DNA of 64,000 nucleotides from Heterodera schachtii. Its lineage: Eukaryota; Nematoda; Chromadorea; Rhabditida; Heteroderidae. Each line of letters begins with the position of its first letter. Positions within the stretch are counted from its first letter, which is position 1. Positions 46,101 through 59,017 of the stretch are shown here, in pieces. The notes below the pieces were generated by a model. That model saw only the letters and a program-made list of their open reading frames with translations, was not told the DNA's origin and did no database searches. Where the stretch lies: assembly GCA_023374025.1 (NCBI GenBank), contig SIJG01000136.1, positions 1 to 64,000 on the forward strand, in the 5' to 3' direction. The translations under genes and the position numbers were made by a program.

Positions 46101-47739
46101 ATAAAGCCCTAAATTTATTGCATCACAACAAGTAAAGCCTTAAAAATGAAGAAAGAAAAAGCTATTGATTGATTTTCAAATTAGAAAATATTTAAAAAGC
46201 GGATTTTAATTTTTTCATTAAAATACTATAATAACGTAATTTAATGGAGAAGAAAGTAAAAATTTTATTTAAAATTTAATAAGTTGGTGATTATGAACAA
46301 AAGATATTATATTTAAATAATGAAAAATTACAAAAATAATTTCATAAAAATTATTAAAAAAAATTATAAATAAAAATGCAAATGATTCATAACAATTTTA
46401 TATCGTTGAGTTGAAAAATAATATTTTTATATGACGTTGGAAATAACACGAGAATTTTAAAATTAATTAAAAATAATAAGCAAATAAAAATGTTGCAACA
46501 ATATATTGTAAAATTTATTATTTATACCCGAGTGGTTATATATAAGTTGAAAGATAACAACTTCACCAAATTTAATTGGAATTGGGTGATAAGGCAAGTA
46601 CAAAAAATAAAAATGATTAATTTTTTACCGGGGTTTGTTTTTTAGTAAATTGCTTAGGAAAATGAATGATGCGAAAAAAGCGGAAAGAACAACTAAACTG
46701 AATACTAAAGTTAATATAAATCTAAATCATCGTCAAAATCGTGGAATATTTCGTCGGAAAATGCAAAAAGAAAAAATCAACACGCTCGTAGCAAGAAGAT
46801 GAGCGCTGTAAAAAACTAATAGCAAAATCGAGCGTTAAATATTAATAATAATAATTGAAAGAAAATAAATACAAATAATATATTTGTTTTTTATCATAAA
46901 TACATATAAAAAATGAATAGGAAATAAAAAATTAAATAAAAACATTAATTACCACCTAACTTTGATATAATAACATCTATCTACAGCCTGAATCAGAAAA
47001 GAAATACTAGATTTCAAGGTAATATGAATGATTTTTAATTGAATTTCTAATAAGCATGTAAACGAGATAGTAATTAAACTAAATAAAATTACAAAAAAAG
47101 AAATATATTTAACAATATTAATATATTAGTTCAAATATTACTTTAAATAAAATATGAGTAAAAGTTTATAAAACACTCGGACTACCTACAAGAAAAAGAG
47201 AAAAATATGGATTGTGATAATGAAAAAATGACACCGTCAAATTAAATTAAATCAATCAAAGCCGTAAGACTTTTCCCAACATTTTTCACAATTGATATAA
47301 TAAAAGTTAAAAATTATTTTACTAAACCAAAATACATTGGATGAATGAATGGATATTTGATTCTAGCAAATCAAAAAATAATACAAATAAAATTTCATTA
47401 AATAAACAAACAAAAGTGGAGAATATATTTTTTACGGTGACTCCGTCTATTACGAGAAAATGAAGTTTAAATAACTTACGATTTAAATTTCCTTCCTTTT
47501 ATATTAAACAAAATAAAATAACACTAAAAAATAAATTAAATTAAAAAAATATTTGAATGACATTTATGATAATAATATATATATACTTTTTAATTATATA
47601 TATATTCTAGGTTGAAATAATAGTAAAAAATTCTAATACAACTTATAAAACTGAAAGTTTAAAATACGTCAAATAAGCTTAATATTATAAAAATTAAATA
47701 ATTATCAACATAATGGTATAGAAAGAAATAATTTGAAAC
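43151..47739. other. A-rich gene-poor desert
   Basis: No gene recognised. Includes the direct repeat of 31230-31340 at 44010-44210. The remainder is A-rich text without stable features. Confidence 0.5.
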
Positions 47740-47775
47740 CGCGGCGACTTAAGCCGCGTCCCCTTGGGCCGAGAG
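47740..47775. repeat. Isolated GC-rich hairpin
   Basis: CGCGGC (47740-47745) and GCCGCG (47753-47758) pair around GACTTAA, followed by TCCCCTTGGGCCGAGAGGAC. An abrupt GC patch in A-rich DNA, likely the relic of a larger element. Confidence 0.5.
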
Positions 47776-47944
47776 GACATAATATTAAAAATAATAATAA
47801 TAAATTCAACCGGTAAAATATTAGCATATTATAATGTTTTAATCAAATAATTAAATCTTTATTTAGAAAAAAGATTCAACGAAATCACAAAATTAATTTT
47901 AAAAATATTAATAAATTACTCATAATCAAAAAATCTTTCTTTAT

Positions 47945-48217
47945 AATTGTATAATTTTAAAACATAATATGCATACATTTGAATAAAATTAATAAATTAT
48001 AACGAAATCTTACTTTTTAAAAATAAAATAAATTCATAAAAAAATATTATATAAATTTGCATCAGTAAAGGGTTATAATATAGTTTAAAAGCAAAATTTA
48101 AAATTGCAAAGGTTATTTTCCCATTGCTTTGACATCATTGGATGAATAAAGAACGAAAAAAACGCATATAAAATCACAGTCATATAAAATTACAGAAAAA
48201 TAAACGTAACTAAGCTT
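47945..48217 (-). repeat. ~0.5-kb repeat, minus copy, partner of 22838-23110
   Basis: Near-exact reverse complement of the left copy, ending at AAGCTTA on one side and at TATAATTGTATAATTTTAAA on the other. Both borders are sharp. Confidence 0.85.
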
Positions 48218-51200
48218 ATTTTTTTCTTCAGCTTCCTATAAAAGATAAGAATGCTGGCGTATTGGATGAGCTAAAACGAATCCGGAGCATGAGTTGGATT
48301 ATATAAATTTATAAATTAAACTTTTATGAAAAAATTAGTACAACTTAAACAAAAAAATTCTAAATCATTAATTAATAAAAAACAGAGAAAATCTATCAAT
48401 AATATATAATCACAAAACTAAAATACTTTATAAACTATCGATTAGAAATTATCAAAATTAAACAAATATTTAGTTTTCATAATTTTCGCACCGAGATCAC
48501 CAAAAAACCTTACTATTGAGAGATGAATAATGTGCGCTGATGCGATGACAAGAGATTTTGGAGTGGATGTTTAAATAAAATTAAAATCATAAATATTTTG
48601 AGTTATAAAATAAATTAAACATAAAATAATATTAATTTAAGTATCTACTATCATGAGAATTAAAACATTTGTTAATGAAAAAGCATAATTAAAAAATTTT
48701 CTAACAAGTAATTAAGATTAATCAGCTATCTTGTGATTTATTGCAAATGATTTGAGTCCGTGTTTTAGACTCCGTGCATAGGAATTTTTACGAATCAGTG
48801 GCGCTCAACAATTGAAAAAAAATTGAAAAAGATTATAGTTGTTAAAAAAATTATTTTACAAAATTAATATTCACTTATATTCGTTTCTAACAGTAGAATA
48901 AATTAAAAATAAAAATTCAAAAATTCGGATTATACTGTTGTATTAAATTATTTTTATCCAAAATTCGATGTAACACATTATTTAAAAAAGAAAGATAATT
49001 AATTGAAAAAATATTTAAATTTAAACCAATTAAATAGCGAATATGAACAATTAAGAGATATTATTTTAAGTAACTTAATCAACTATCTTAATATAAATAA
49101 AGAAGATGAATAGTAATATAAAAACCTTGACATTAAATAATAATGCTGTATAAATTTGAAAATAATAAGCTACTAGTTTGGAAAAAATTTTTAAAATTAT
49201 AAATCATAATTTTAGTTAATTAATTAAATACAACCAACTATATTGATTGAGTATTAAGAATAGTATGAATAAGTTTAATAATTTTAATAAAATTTTTTTG
49301 TTAAATGACCCAAATTTTCTAGACTAACTTATTTTATATACAATTATAGAAAAAGAATAAAAAATAATACTATCAATTTTGTAACGGAATATATTAAAAC
49401 TTTTAACATTTATCAAAATAAGTAAGCTTTTAAACATAATAAAATACATCAAAGTTAAACAATTCAAGAATTCATTTAAAATGTTTAATTATAAACATTT
49501 CTGAAAACAATAGTTAAAAATCATATTTATTTTATAAGTTTTTACATGTAAAATTTTTATGAAGATAATACATACAAAATGCTTAACTGATAATTACTTA
49601 GACAAAATAAATACAATAAAAATATAACTTGAAAATAGTTAACAATAATTTAGTGCTGCTGACAAAATTATAAACCAAACCACATATACGAATACGCAGA
49701 ATCAAGTAGAATCTAATAGATGGAAAGGAGCATGATAAAAAAAGATTTTCAAATAATTAAATTTTATATTAATAAATAAATATTAAAAAGTATTAAGCAC
49801 ATGAATAAATAAAACTCATTTTTTTGTTACGCAATCATATAAAAATTTTAAATAATAAACAATTTGATTATATACATATTTCTAGCTAGCAAAACTTACA
49901 ATACTTTTATGAAAGAAAGCAAATTGTTGCTTGCACCAAAAAATAATAAGTTCGTCATGAGCAAACATGAGAAAAATTAATAAATTTAATAAAAAGAAAC
50001 AAAAATTAAAAAACAAAGCAATTAATATTTGTGTGAAAAATATAAAGAATTAAAAAAAACTACATAGTTTCTCAAAATTTGAGTAAAATTTAAAGGGAAA
50101 AACATTTCTTTAAAATTAAGTGCATTAAAAATAATAAAATATTTTTTGGAGAATATGCGGTAAAAAGCATATCTTCCTTTATTTTGAGTTGATATTTGGA
50201 ATAATAGATACTTAATCAATTTTATAAGAAGAGAATTTAATTTAAACCTATTAAAATTGAAATAAAAGTAAGGAATATGGTGAGCTTTTTTGTGCAAAAA
50301 AATCCAATTTTAAAAATGCTGAAATAAAAACAGAAATTTTTTAAATAATCACAAATATACAAAACTGAAAAGCATGCTAACAAAAACAAAAAAATTAAGA
50401 ATGAGGCTCGTGGAAGAAAGTTGTTTCGCCTACTGTGATTAATTATTTTATTTATTAATTAAAATTTTTTAAATTGAATTCGCATCAACTTTTATATAGG
50501 AAAAATGAAAAAAAAATTTTCTCTGAAATTTTCTAGTCAAAATACATAAAAAATTAAAATGAAAAATATAATAATTTACATTAATATGTTAAAATACAAG
50601 TTTAAAATAAAAAATAATGTATCAGCCAGCATAAACTTTCATTGAATTATTTAAATAAATTTTTCTTTTAAATTTAAAATCAACTTAACAAAAGATGCCT
50701 AAAGGTTCAACTAATAAGTCATAAAAGGCAAATTAAAACACATTATTGATTGATTAATATTAAGAATTGATATAATAACATCTTTATATTGGTATTCCCT
50801 TAAAATATGACAATAGTGCAATAAAACAAACCTTAAATAAAAAACTAGACAAAGCAAGCTGATTCTTTAAGACAATAACTACCGAAAATTTTAAAATTAA
50901 TGCAAAGTTATGCTCCCTTCAAAAACGAAGAATATTTTGCAAATCTAATAAAATCTCAAACAAAAATATTTATTTTTTAATATCATACTTATGAGGAAGT
51001 GAAAAAAGAATAAATCTCAAAGCCAATAAATTAGCAGAACCTAAAACTAGGAATCTCTCAGGGAAATAATATGACTAAATTTTCTGAGACAACTGAACTG
51101 AAACAGGTTCAGCAATAGAGAACTGGACTGCCCAATTAGTGTGTAAAAAATTTATAATTTATTGGCATTAAAGATTTTATTAAATTTATTTTTTAAAGTA

Positions 51201-53159
51201 AACAAATACAAATTCTTGAAAATAAAAAGAAATAGAAATGCGAATCTTTTTCCCCCTAAAACAAACAAGACCACAAAATCTCGGACACGAGAATAGTATA
51301 AAATCAGTTTTTTTAATACATAAAACAATGAGTTTTATATAAAAATGAAATAAAATAAAGTAATTAAAATATAAATAGTTGATAAAAGATAATACTTTTA
51401 TTTTCACTGTTCAACATAATATTAAAAATGAAAAAAGATATTTATTTTTGAAAAAACAGCAATCAATATGACTATTCATATCATATAGTAAATTATAAAT
51501 AAATAAAACAACTTGTTTGAATGCAAGATAAGTAACAAAATATAAGAATGTATAATGAAAATTTATCACCATTATTCATCAGATAATAGAAAAAAAATTT
51601 TTTTTTAATATATTATCCAGATAACTTTAAGTAAATTAAAATGATTATAGCTGTTAAATATTATAATCTTATCAAATGCAATTTTTAAAAAACTTAAACT
51701 TTTTGAAGTAATCGATAATTTTATAAGGCAATAGAAGGTTTTAAATTTATAAGATAATGTTAAAGTAAAAAAAGGTTGAGAATTATTAGTTTCGAGAAAT
51801 TATTGAATAAACTCATTAATGATTTGATAAAAAATTCCAATAAGTTCTTTACAATTATATATTACCACTGAAACGACATAAAAAAATGAATCGATTAAAA
51901 GAATATTATACGATATATGAAAAAAATTAGTAATTTTATTAAGGAATATACATATTAAAAAGACTTTATTCTTTTTCTATAATATAAACAATTTAACTCA
52001 GATAACAAGGAAACGATATTAAAGTGATGATCTTACTAAAATGAATTAATGTTGTCATTATCAATATATTATCTTCATATATTACAAAAAACCATATTAA
52101 AATGCTTCTCAATTCTAGCATAATTTTCTTTTTACAAACTAGACCAATAAAATTTATCAAACCAAAACTAACCATAAATAAAACTAATTAATTTCAAATA
52201 CATTTATATAAAAAATGGCTAATACCAACAATTAATTAAAAAATGTTTAAAATAATCAAGATTATTTATTTAATATTTATATTTTTCAACCCTTATTGGT
52301 GAATACCTTATAAAACTAAATTTTTTTGTTCAATTTGATTAATGTAATTCGGCTTTGTTTAAAAATTGGAATTTATTAAAAATTCTCTAATTTTAAAAAT
52401 TAAAAGTCTCTGTTGTAGCTGCATAGACTTCAATGCTAATGATCTGATTTCATGGTTGTAAAAGTAAAAATTAAAGACATTGATAAAAGCAGAGAATTTC
52501 ATAAGAACTTGCCCATGGTAGGCGGGGCCAGCATGTATCTTGACGGTCCAAGAAGAAAAAAAACCTAAAAATAAATTCTTCGCAGCAAATGAACTTGAAA
52601 TTAATATAAATACCCTAAATTATAATTATAAATTAATTTTTATCTCTATGAAATTTCAGAAATATAAATTAGGTATAAATATTTTTAGCTTATTAATATA
52701 TCTTTAAATTTTATTTACAAGATCACAAATTAAAATGCTAATCAAAATCGTTTTACAAAAAATAAATCAGAAAAAAAATAAATATTTAAATAACTGAAAT
52801 TATCTTATTATTTTTATTAATCAAATATATATATATATATAAGAAAAATTTAAAGAATATAAGAAGGTTTTAAAAATGTAAATTAAGTGCCGACAATTAA
52901 AAATAAACAACGCATTTATGAGATACTAATGAAAAATAAATGATCACAATTATAATTATTGCCATCCAACATATAACTTATATATTTTACCAAATGCAAA
53001 TTTTATATATAAAGATTTATAAATATTTAATGGGTTATGTATAAATTAAATGAAAATTAAATTATAATGTCGGACCAACATATCATCAATTATTAAGAAA
53101 AAATAGGATAATTCTTTTCTAAATAATTAGATAAAATAAATCTAATTACTGATCACCCC
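48218..53159. other. A-rich gene-poor desert
   Basis: No gene recognised. A block at 49205-49320 (CAACCAAC, ATTGATTGAGTATT, AATGACCCAAATT) recurs at 53770-53860 and 54370-54450 in the same orientation. A small GC patch at 52508-52545 has no identifiable role. Confidence 0.5.
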
Positions 53160-53720
53160 TATATTCTGTGAATAATTTTTTCTTCCAAGATAAATCTGGA
53201 CTATCATCAAAATTAGGTTTAAATTGATACATTTTAAGAATAAATTTAAAATATACATTTTTTTAAAGAAATCAAGAATAAAAATATTACGAATCTTGAT
53301 AAATATAAACCAAATTCGATAAAATAATCAACTCAGAACATCAAAAAAGCTCGGCCACTTCAGCTTATGGATTTAAAAATTTTAATCATATTTAATGGTT
53401 AAAAAAGACTATTCAATATAGATCACTTAAATATATTTAAAAATCTTTTTATAAAGTAAAAAACGATAAATACAAAAATTAATTGTATTATAAAAAGTGG
53501 ATATTAAAATGAAGAAGATTTCTATTCTTAGAAGAATCAAAGAAACGATTTTTTTAATATATAAAAATTTTTCAGTAATGCAACTTTAAAAAATAATTTA
53601 CTTAATAGCGAAGACAATATTCGCCAGGGACTCTCGGGAAATACACAATTTAAAAATAACTAGATATAAGTTAAAATATTTTTTACAGTAAATTTCAATT
53701 ATAACTCGTGACTATTATTA
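53160..53720 (-). repeat. ~0.5-kb repeat, minus copy, duplicated 4.6 kb away
   Basis: AAATCTGGACTATCATCAAA, AGAAATCAAGAATAAA and AAACGATTTTTTTAATATAT follow the order of 57740-58210. The offset to that copy is about 4.57 kb, so this is a direct duplicate within the right part of the window. Confidence 0.7.
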
Positions 53721-56019
53721 TTAAGTTTTTAATATTACAAAGAAAAATCTTTAAATATAAATCATAATTATATTAAATTAATTAATTGCAAACCAACCAT
53801 TTTGCTGGAGTATAAACAAAATTGTTAGGAATAGGTTAATAATATTAATAAAATCTTTTGATCATCATCATATAATAGAAGGTCATTCACAAGAGAATAG
53901 TTAAAATATACATTTATTTAACTCCAAAAATGCATTTCGGCATAAAAGATTTTATAGAAGTAAAATCTCTTGTTATAATAAATAATTTAAATAGAAATTA
54001 AAAAACCATTAAATAATTATTGCAAGCGAATCGATTCCAATGGTTTTGGAATCCTTTATTATGCGTATCTAACTGTTTAATAACAGATTAAATAATTTAA
54101 AATATATAAATTCACAAATTCAAATTATCTAAAAACTTTCTCGTCCAAAAATTGGTTGCGCAACTCATGGATTTAAAAAAAAGCTAAAAATGATAATTAA
54201 TTGAAAAAGATTAAAAAATTTTAAGAGCATCAAACAACTATCATAATATAAAAAATAACTTGGACAGTAATTAAAAATCATTGAAATGTATTATTAATAA
54301 TGTTGAATAAAAAGAAAAAAGTAATAAACTACTATATATTTTGGAAAATTTTTTTTTTAAATATAAAGCATAATTTTTTATTTAATTAATTAATTGCCAA
54401 CCAACCATTTTGATTGAGTATTGAAAAAATAAATGACCCAAATTGTATCAGATAAAATAAAATAATAATTTATTTTATACGATAAGAATAAATAAAAATT
54501 ACACTGAGAATTAAATTTTATAAACAAGACAAAAAAGAAATTATGAAAATGAATAATAAAAATAAGGAATTCAAATACTCTACGATTTATAATAATTTAT
54601 ATTATCATGAATATATAAGTTGGGAAGCGGAATTAAATTAAAAAAAAATTTATAATAATTTTTTTGTTTTAAAAATAATTTACAAGGAATATTCAATCTG
54701 AATAAATAAATTTTAAAAAATGCAAAATATGATGATAGATTTATTGGTCAAATATGTTTCAAACCTGAAAATTTGAACAAATTTTACAAAAAAAAAAAAT
54801 CGGATATTAGTGAAGACGGAGTCCAAAGCGAGAAAATAAGACACCACATCAACTTCAAATATTGTGTAATATTTAAATAAACGTAATTAAAAAAATAATT
54901 TATTCCACATTGCAAAATGCTTTATAAATTTAAAATTTATTTTTATAAAAACAATTAAAAAATTCAGACAAATAGTACATCAAATTACTTAAGCTAATGA
55001 AAAAAAGAATTGAAAAACAATATTCTCAATTAAAGAAGACCGTGGATTTATTCAACAATCAATTTCCAACCATGCCGAGTGAAAATTCACCATAGTTAAT
55101 TATTTAACAAAAGACATTTTCGAACTATTAGAAATAATATAATATATATAATAAATGAATATACAAAGTTTATGAAGCCAATTGAAACAGCAGTTATTAT
55201 TTCTTATATATAGAAGCTTGGTTCTATGAAAAGCAAACTCTTTAAAAGTCAGCATGGACAGTGCAACATGTTTTTAAATAACATTACAAAGATTTTTAAA
55301 AGTTGATAGAATAGTAAGAAATAAAATAAAAATGTAATAATAAGAATGAATTCGCAGAAGTCTATTAAAATCAGTGTTAGTATGTATTTACATGTTTTGC
55401 TTGATTTTTTAGAGACACATAAATTATCATAATTTGCAAATGTAAACTAAAATAAATGAGAATTTTTATATAAAAAAATAGCCATAGATGAGAAAATTAA
55501 ATTTACTTATCAAAAATTATTAATAAATCAATAATACTAAATAATTTAAAATATTTATATTTTCAATAACATCCATGAAAAGCCGAATATTATACAAAAG
55601 CCATCAAATGAGCACCGTTCCATTGTCATTGTGCTCATTTTGCTCAAAGCGGCTCTTTCTCTAAATAACAATTTTTATTAATTCAATATTTATGCATTAA
55701 TTTGTCAGCAAAAGTCATTTTTCATTTTCTCGTTCCTAAATTTAAAAAAATTAACTCATTTCAAAGTTGATAAATAAATTGATTTCTTGGGAATTATTCT
55801 CAAACATTAATTTAAAAAATATTTACGTGAAATTAAATACCAAAAGGAAAATTTTGTTGTTTAATGCTCATTCCATACCATCAAGTACCTGCTACAAGAT
55901 TAAAACATAATAATTGAAGTAAAAAAAGAATTAAAAGCTATACATCTAAAAAAAAATTCAAAAATTTAATAAATTTCCATGAATTATTACTTATATAAAC
56001 GCGTCAAAATCAGTGCCCG
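53721..56019. other. A-rich gene-poor desert
   Basis: No gene. Contains the recurring CCAACCATTTTG block at 53810 and 54405. Otherwise A-rich text without recognised signals. Confidence 0.5.
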
Positions 56020-56225
56020 CAACCAGATTTAAATATTTACCAAACATATTAAAACAGATGGCTTGCGAAAACGATTGGATGCTGGCCTATGACATCAAGA
56101 TTAAAATAAAAATGGAAAGCAACCATTTAAAGGTGTATGTACAGAAAAACATTAAACAGCAATATATATTAAAAAATAAACTAAATTCTGCGAAATTTAT
56201 GAAGAATAAAAAAGAAATTTCAAAT
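56020..56225. repeat. Inverted-repeat block paired with 19490-19690
   Basis: Reverse complement of the left block. The open frame at 56013-56237 is contained almost entirely in this repeat, is AT-driven and has no domain, so it is not called as a gene. Confidence 0.85.
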
Positions 56226-56694
56226 TTAATAAATTAAAGTAAATCTTGAAAAAGAAAATAACTTTAAATTTTGTTTAATTTATATATAATGTGACACAAA
56301 ATGATAGGTTCACCCCCAAATTTAAGTTTTTAAAATTTTTTAATTAACGAAATTTTTGAAATTGTACAAAACAATGAAAAATGCACAAAAAAAAAGATTT
56401 AATTGATAAAAGTAAGATTTTCTTTCTTGGGCTTCAATATCTTCCAGTTTTTATAGAAAATAGGTGACACAAAATGATAGGTTCACTTTCAAAAAAAAAT
56501 TCATAATATCGGAAAAAGTTATTCCAAAAATCTGAATTCATGTAATCTTAAATTTTGAAGCTTATCAAAAAAGTCAATTACACCATGTTCATCCGATCAC
56601 TTAAGAATTTTATTTTTTATCAAATTTAATTTTTTTAAAACAGACAGAATGAAAATAAATGATTTCAACAAATTTAAATATGAATCTAATAATG
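56226..56694. repeat. AT-rich segment with a direct repeat
   Basis: GTGACACAAAATGATAGG TTCAC-type words occur at about 56291 and again at about 56464, 172 bp apart. The segment has no counterpart in the left arm, so it is a later insertion or a left-side loss. Confidence 0.6.
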
Positions 56695-58030
56695 TATTTG
56701 GATATTATATGGTGTTCAATGCCTGTTCTATTCACCAATATTTAATTTAAAAAAAATTGTATAAATTAAATGAAAGAATGCATATAAAATCAAAGTCATA
56801 TAAATCATGGAAAAAATAACAATTTCTTAAAAATATTTTTTAATCATAATTCAACTATTAAAATCTTTATAAAAACAGAACAATTTAAGACAAAATATAA
56901 TAATAAAAACTATCCCAAATATATTGTATTATAAAAAACAATCTATAATAAAATAGCTACAAAAACCGTATCGTAAAAGAAGAAACGGCCCGCCGGCGAG
57001 CAATAAAGAACGTCCAGCGGCGAGCGAGCAAGGGCGTCTTGACGTGGAAGTTTTTTAATAAAAATTTTATTTTATAAATTATTTTGAATCAAAAATAAAA
57101 TTAAACATAACAATTATAAAAATTTTAATTAATGTTCGGCAATTTTTCTAAATTTTTCTTAAGCATCCTATACAAACGAGAATGATGGTCAATGATCGAA
57201 CTGAAGCATGAGTTGGTTATTAAAAATTTATAAATAAAAGTTTATGAAAAAATTACCACTTAAATAAATATAATCCATACAATTTAATTAATAAAAAATA
57301 ACAGAAAATTGATCAAATAATCTCTAGTTTTTAGCACTGGGATCACACATTCCATCACTATTTATACAAATAAGTTACAAATTAAAAAATTTAAACGAGT
57401 TGAAATAAATATAAAACTGAAACATGATAAAAATTTTATTGATATTTTTGAATTTAAATATTAAAAAATTTATATAAATTAATTTATACTTTTAAGGCAT
57501 TTGTTGTCAAATTACGTTATTTTAAAATGTAGTCAATTTTTTTTTGTGAAAAAAAACTTATTCTCCTATATAAGAACAGAGTAACTCAAGAGACAAATAT
57601 TAATAATTGTCAAAAAATGGATAAATAGGAACGAAAAAACGCATATAAAATCACAGTTATAAATTACAGAAAAAAGAACTTAATTTTTTAATAATTGTAA
57701 TTCCAATAATTAATTAATTAATAAAGATCACCTCCAGATTCGTTGAATTTTTGCTCCAAGATAAAATCTGGACTATCCATCAAAATTGGGTTTAAATTTT
57801 GATAAATTTTAAAATAAATTTTAAATATACAGTGTTTAAAGAAATTAAGAATAAATATATAAAAATGTTTTCTGATTTAAAATATTCATCATGATTTTCT
57901 TGTTTAAAAACACCATATAATATAGGTTATTTAAATTTTAAATATAAAAAATCTTTTTAAAATCTAAATAATGACAAAATACCCTAAAAATTAAAAGTAT
58001 TTATATAAAAAATAATATTTTATAAAAAAT
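56695..58030. repeat. Right arm of the long-range inverted repeat
   Basis: Reverse complement of 16500-18800 with indels. It includes the GC-rich block 56967-57050 and a minus copy of the ~0.5-kb repeat (57590-58030). Relative to the left arm it has about 200 extra bases near 57310-57500 and lacks the 17160-18110 duplication. Confidence 0.85.
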
Positions 58031-58329
58031 AAGAAAATTTCTCTTCTTAAGACGAATAAAAGAAATGATTTTTTAAATATATAAAACAATATTAGTAATG
58101 CACAATTCGTAGCGTCAATTGTTCTCCAGGAAAATAGGGAAATATAAAATTTTAAAAATCACTCTAAATTAATTAAAATATATTTTTACATTAAATTCGA
58201 ACTATGATTCAAAAAGAGAAAAAATACTGAACCAAGATGCAAATGCCTTTATATTTATGATTGTAACTAAATACATAATATACTAAGTAAAAAAGAAATC
58301 AAAATAAAACTAAACATTTTTATAGTCAA

Positions 58330-58900
58330 TTAGTAAGGCTCGGAAAAATATGGATATAAAACAGCAAAATATGGCCATAACATATGAATCAAAAATCGCG
58401 AAATATGGACTTAAATGGCAAAAACATGGACATAAATTTTTCCAAATTGAAGGTATAATTTTCAAAATTTCTTCAAATTCTCTAAATGTAATGTAAAACT
58501 ATTAAAAATAGCTAAATATGGTATCAAAATACCATTATAGAAGAAAAAAACATGATATAGCTAAAATTTGCTCATTTCTAGCGAAATACCAACCCAAAAG
58601 CGAATTTTCGCTTTTTTTGGTTATTTTTGACATAAATTAGTCAATTTTATTAAAATTAAAATTTAATCAATATTTTCAACAAAATTTTGCTAAGTCTTTT
58701 TCGGAAAAAATTTCTATTTTGGGGGTTCAAATCACAATTTAGCTGATGGAGGGCCGTTCGAATTGAGATTTTTTGGAAAAACGCCAAAATATGGACATAA
58801 AATATGGAAAGATAATGTCAAAATATGAACAAACATGGAATATTTACATAAATCGCGAAATATGGAAAAATATCGAATATGGATATAGAAACCCACCCTA
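58330..58900. repeat. Repeat with ATATGGACATAAA words
   Basis: Many copies of AAATATGG and GGACATAAA with short linkers, at both 58330-58440 and 58780-58890 around a central AT-rich part. Related words occur at 5450-5520 and 5800-5870. No coding potential recognised. Confidence 0.55.
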
Positions 58901-58915
58901 GAAGCTTCAAACCAG

Positions 58916-59017
58916 GGGTAGCGCGCGCACAGAAAAAAACGCGGCCGCGCATCGCGCATTCATTTGCCGCGTCCGCGGACCGCGCATCGCGCAAAAAAAA
59001 AACCGCGGCCGCGCAGC
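58916..59017. repeat. CpG-rich repeat patch
   Basis: Almost pure G and C with short A runs. A unit containing CGCGCATCGCGCA occurs twice (about 58946 and 58980), and GCGGCCGCGCA flanks both ends (58941 and 59005). The patch is strikingly CpG-dense in DNA that is otherwise AT-rich. Confidence 0.7.
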
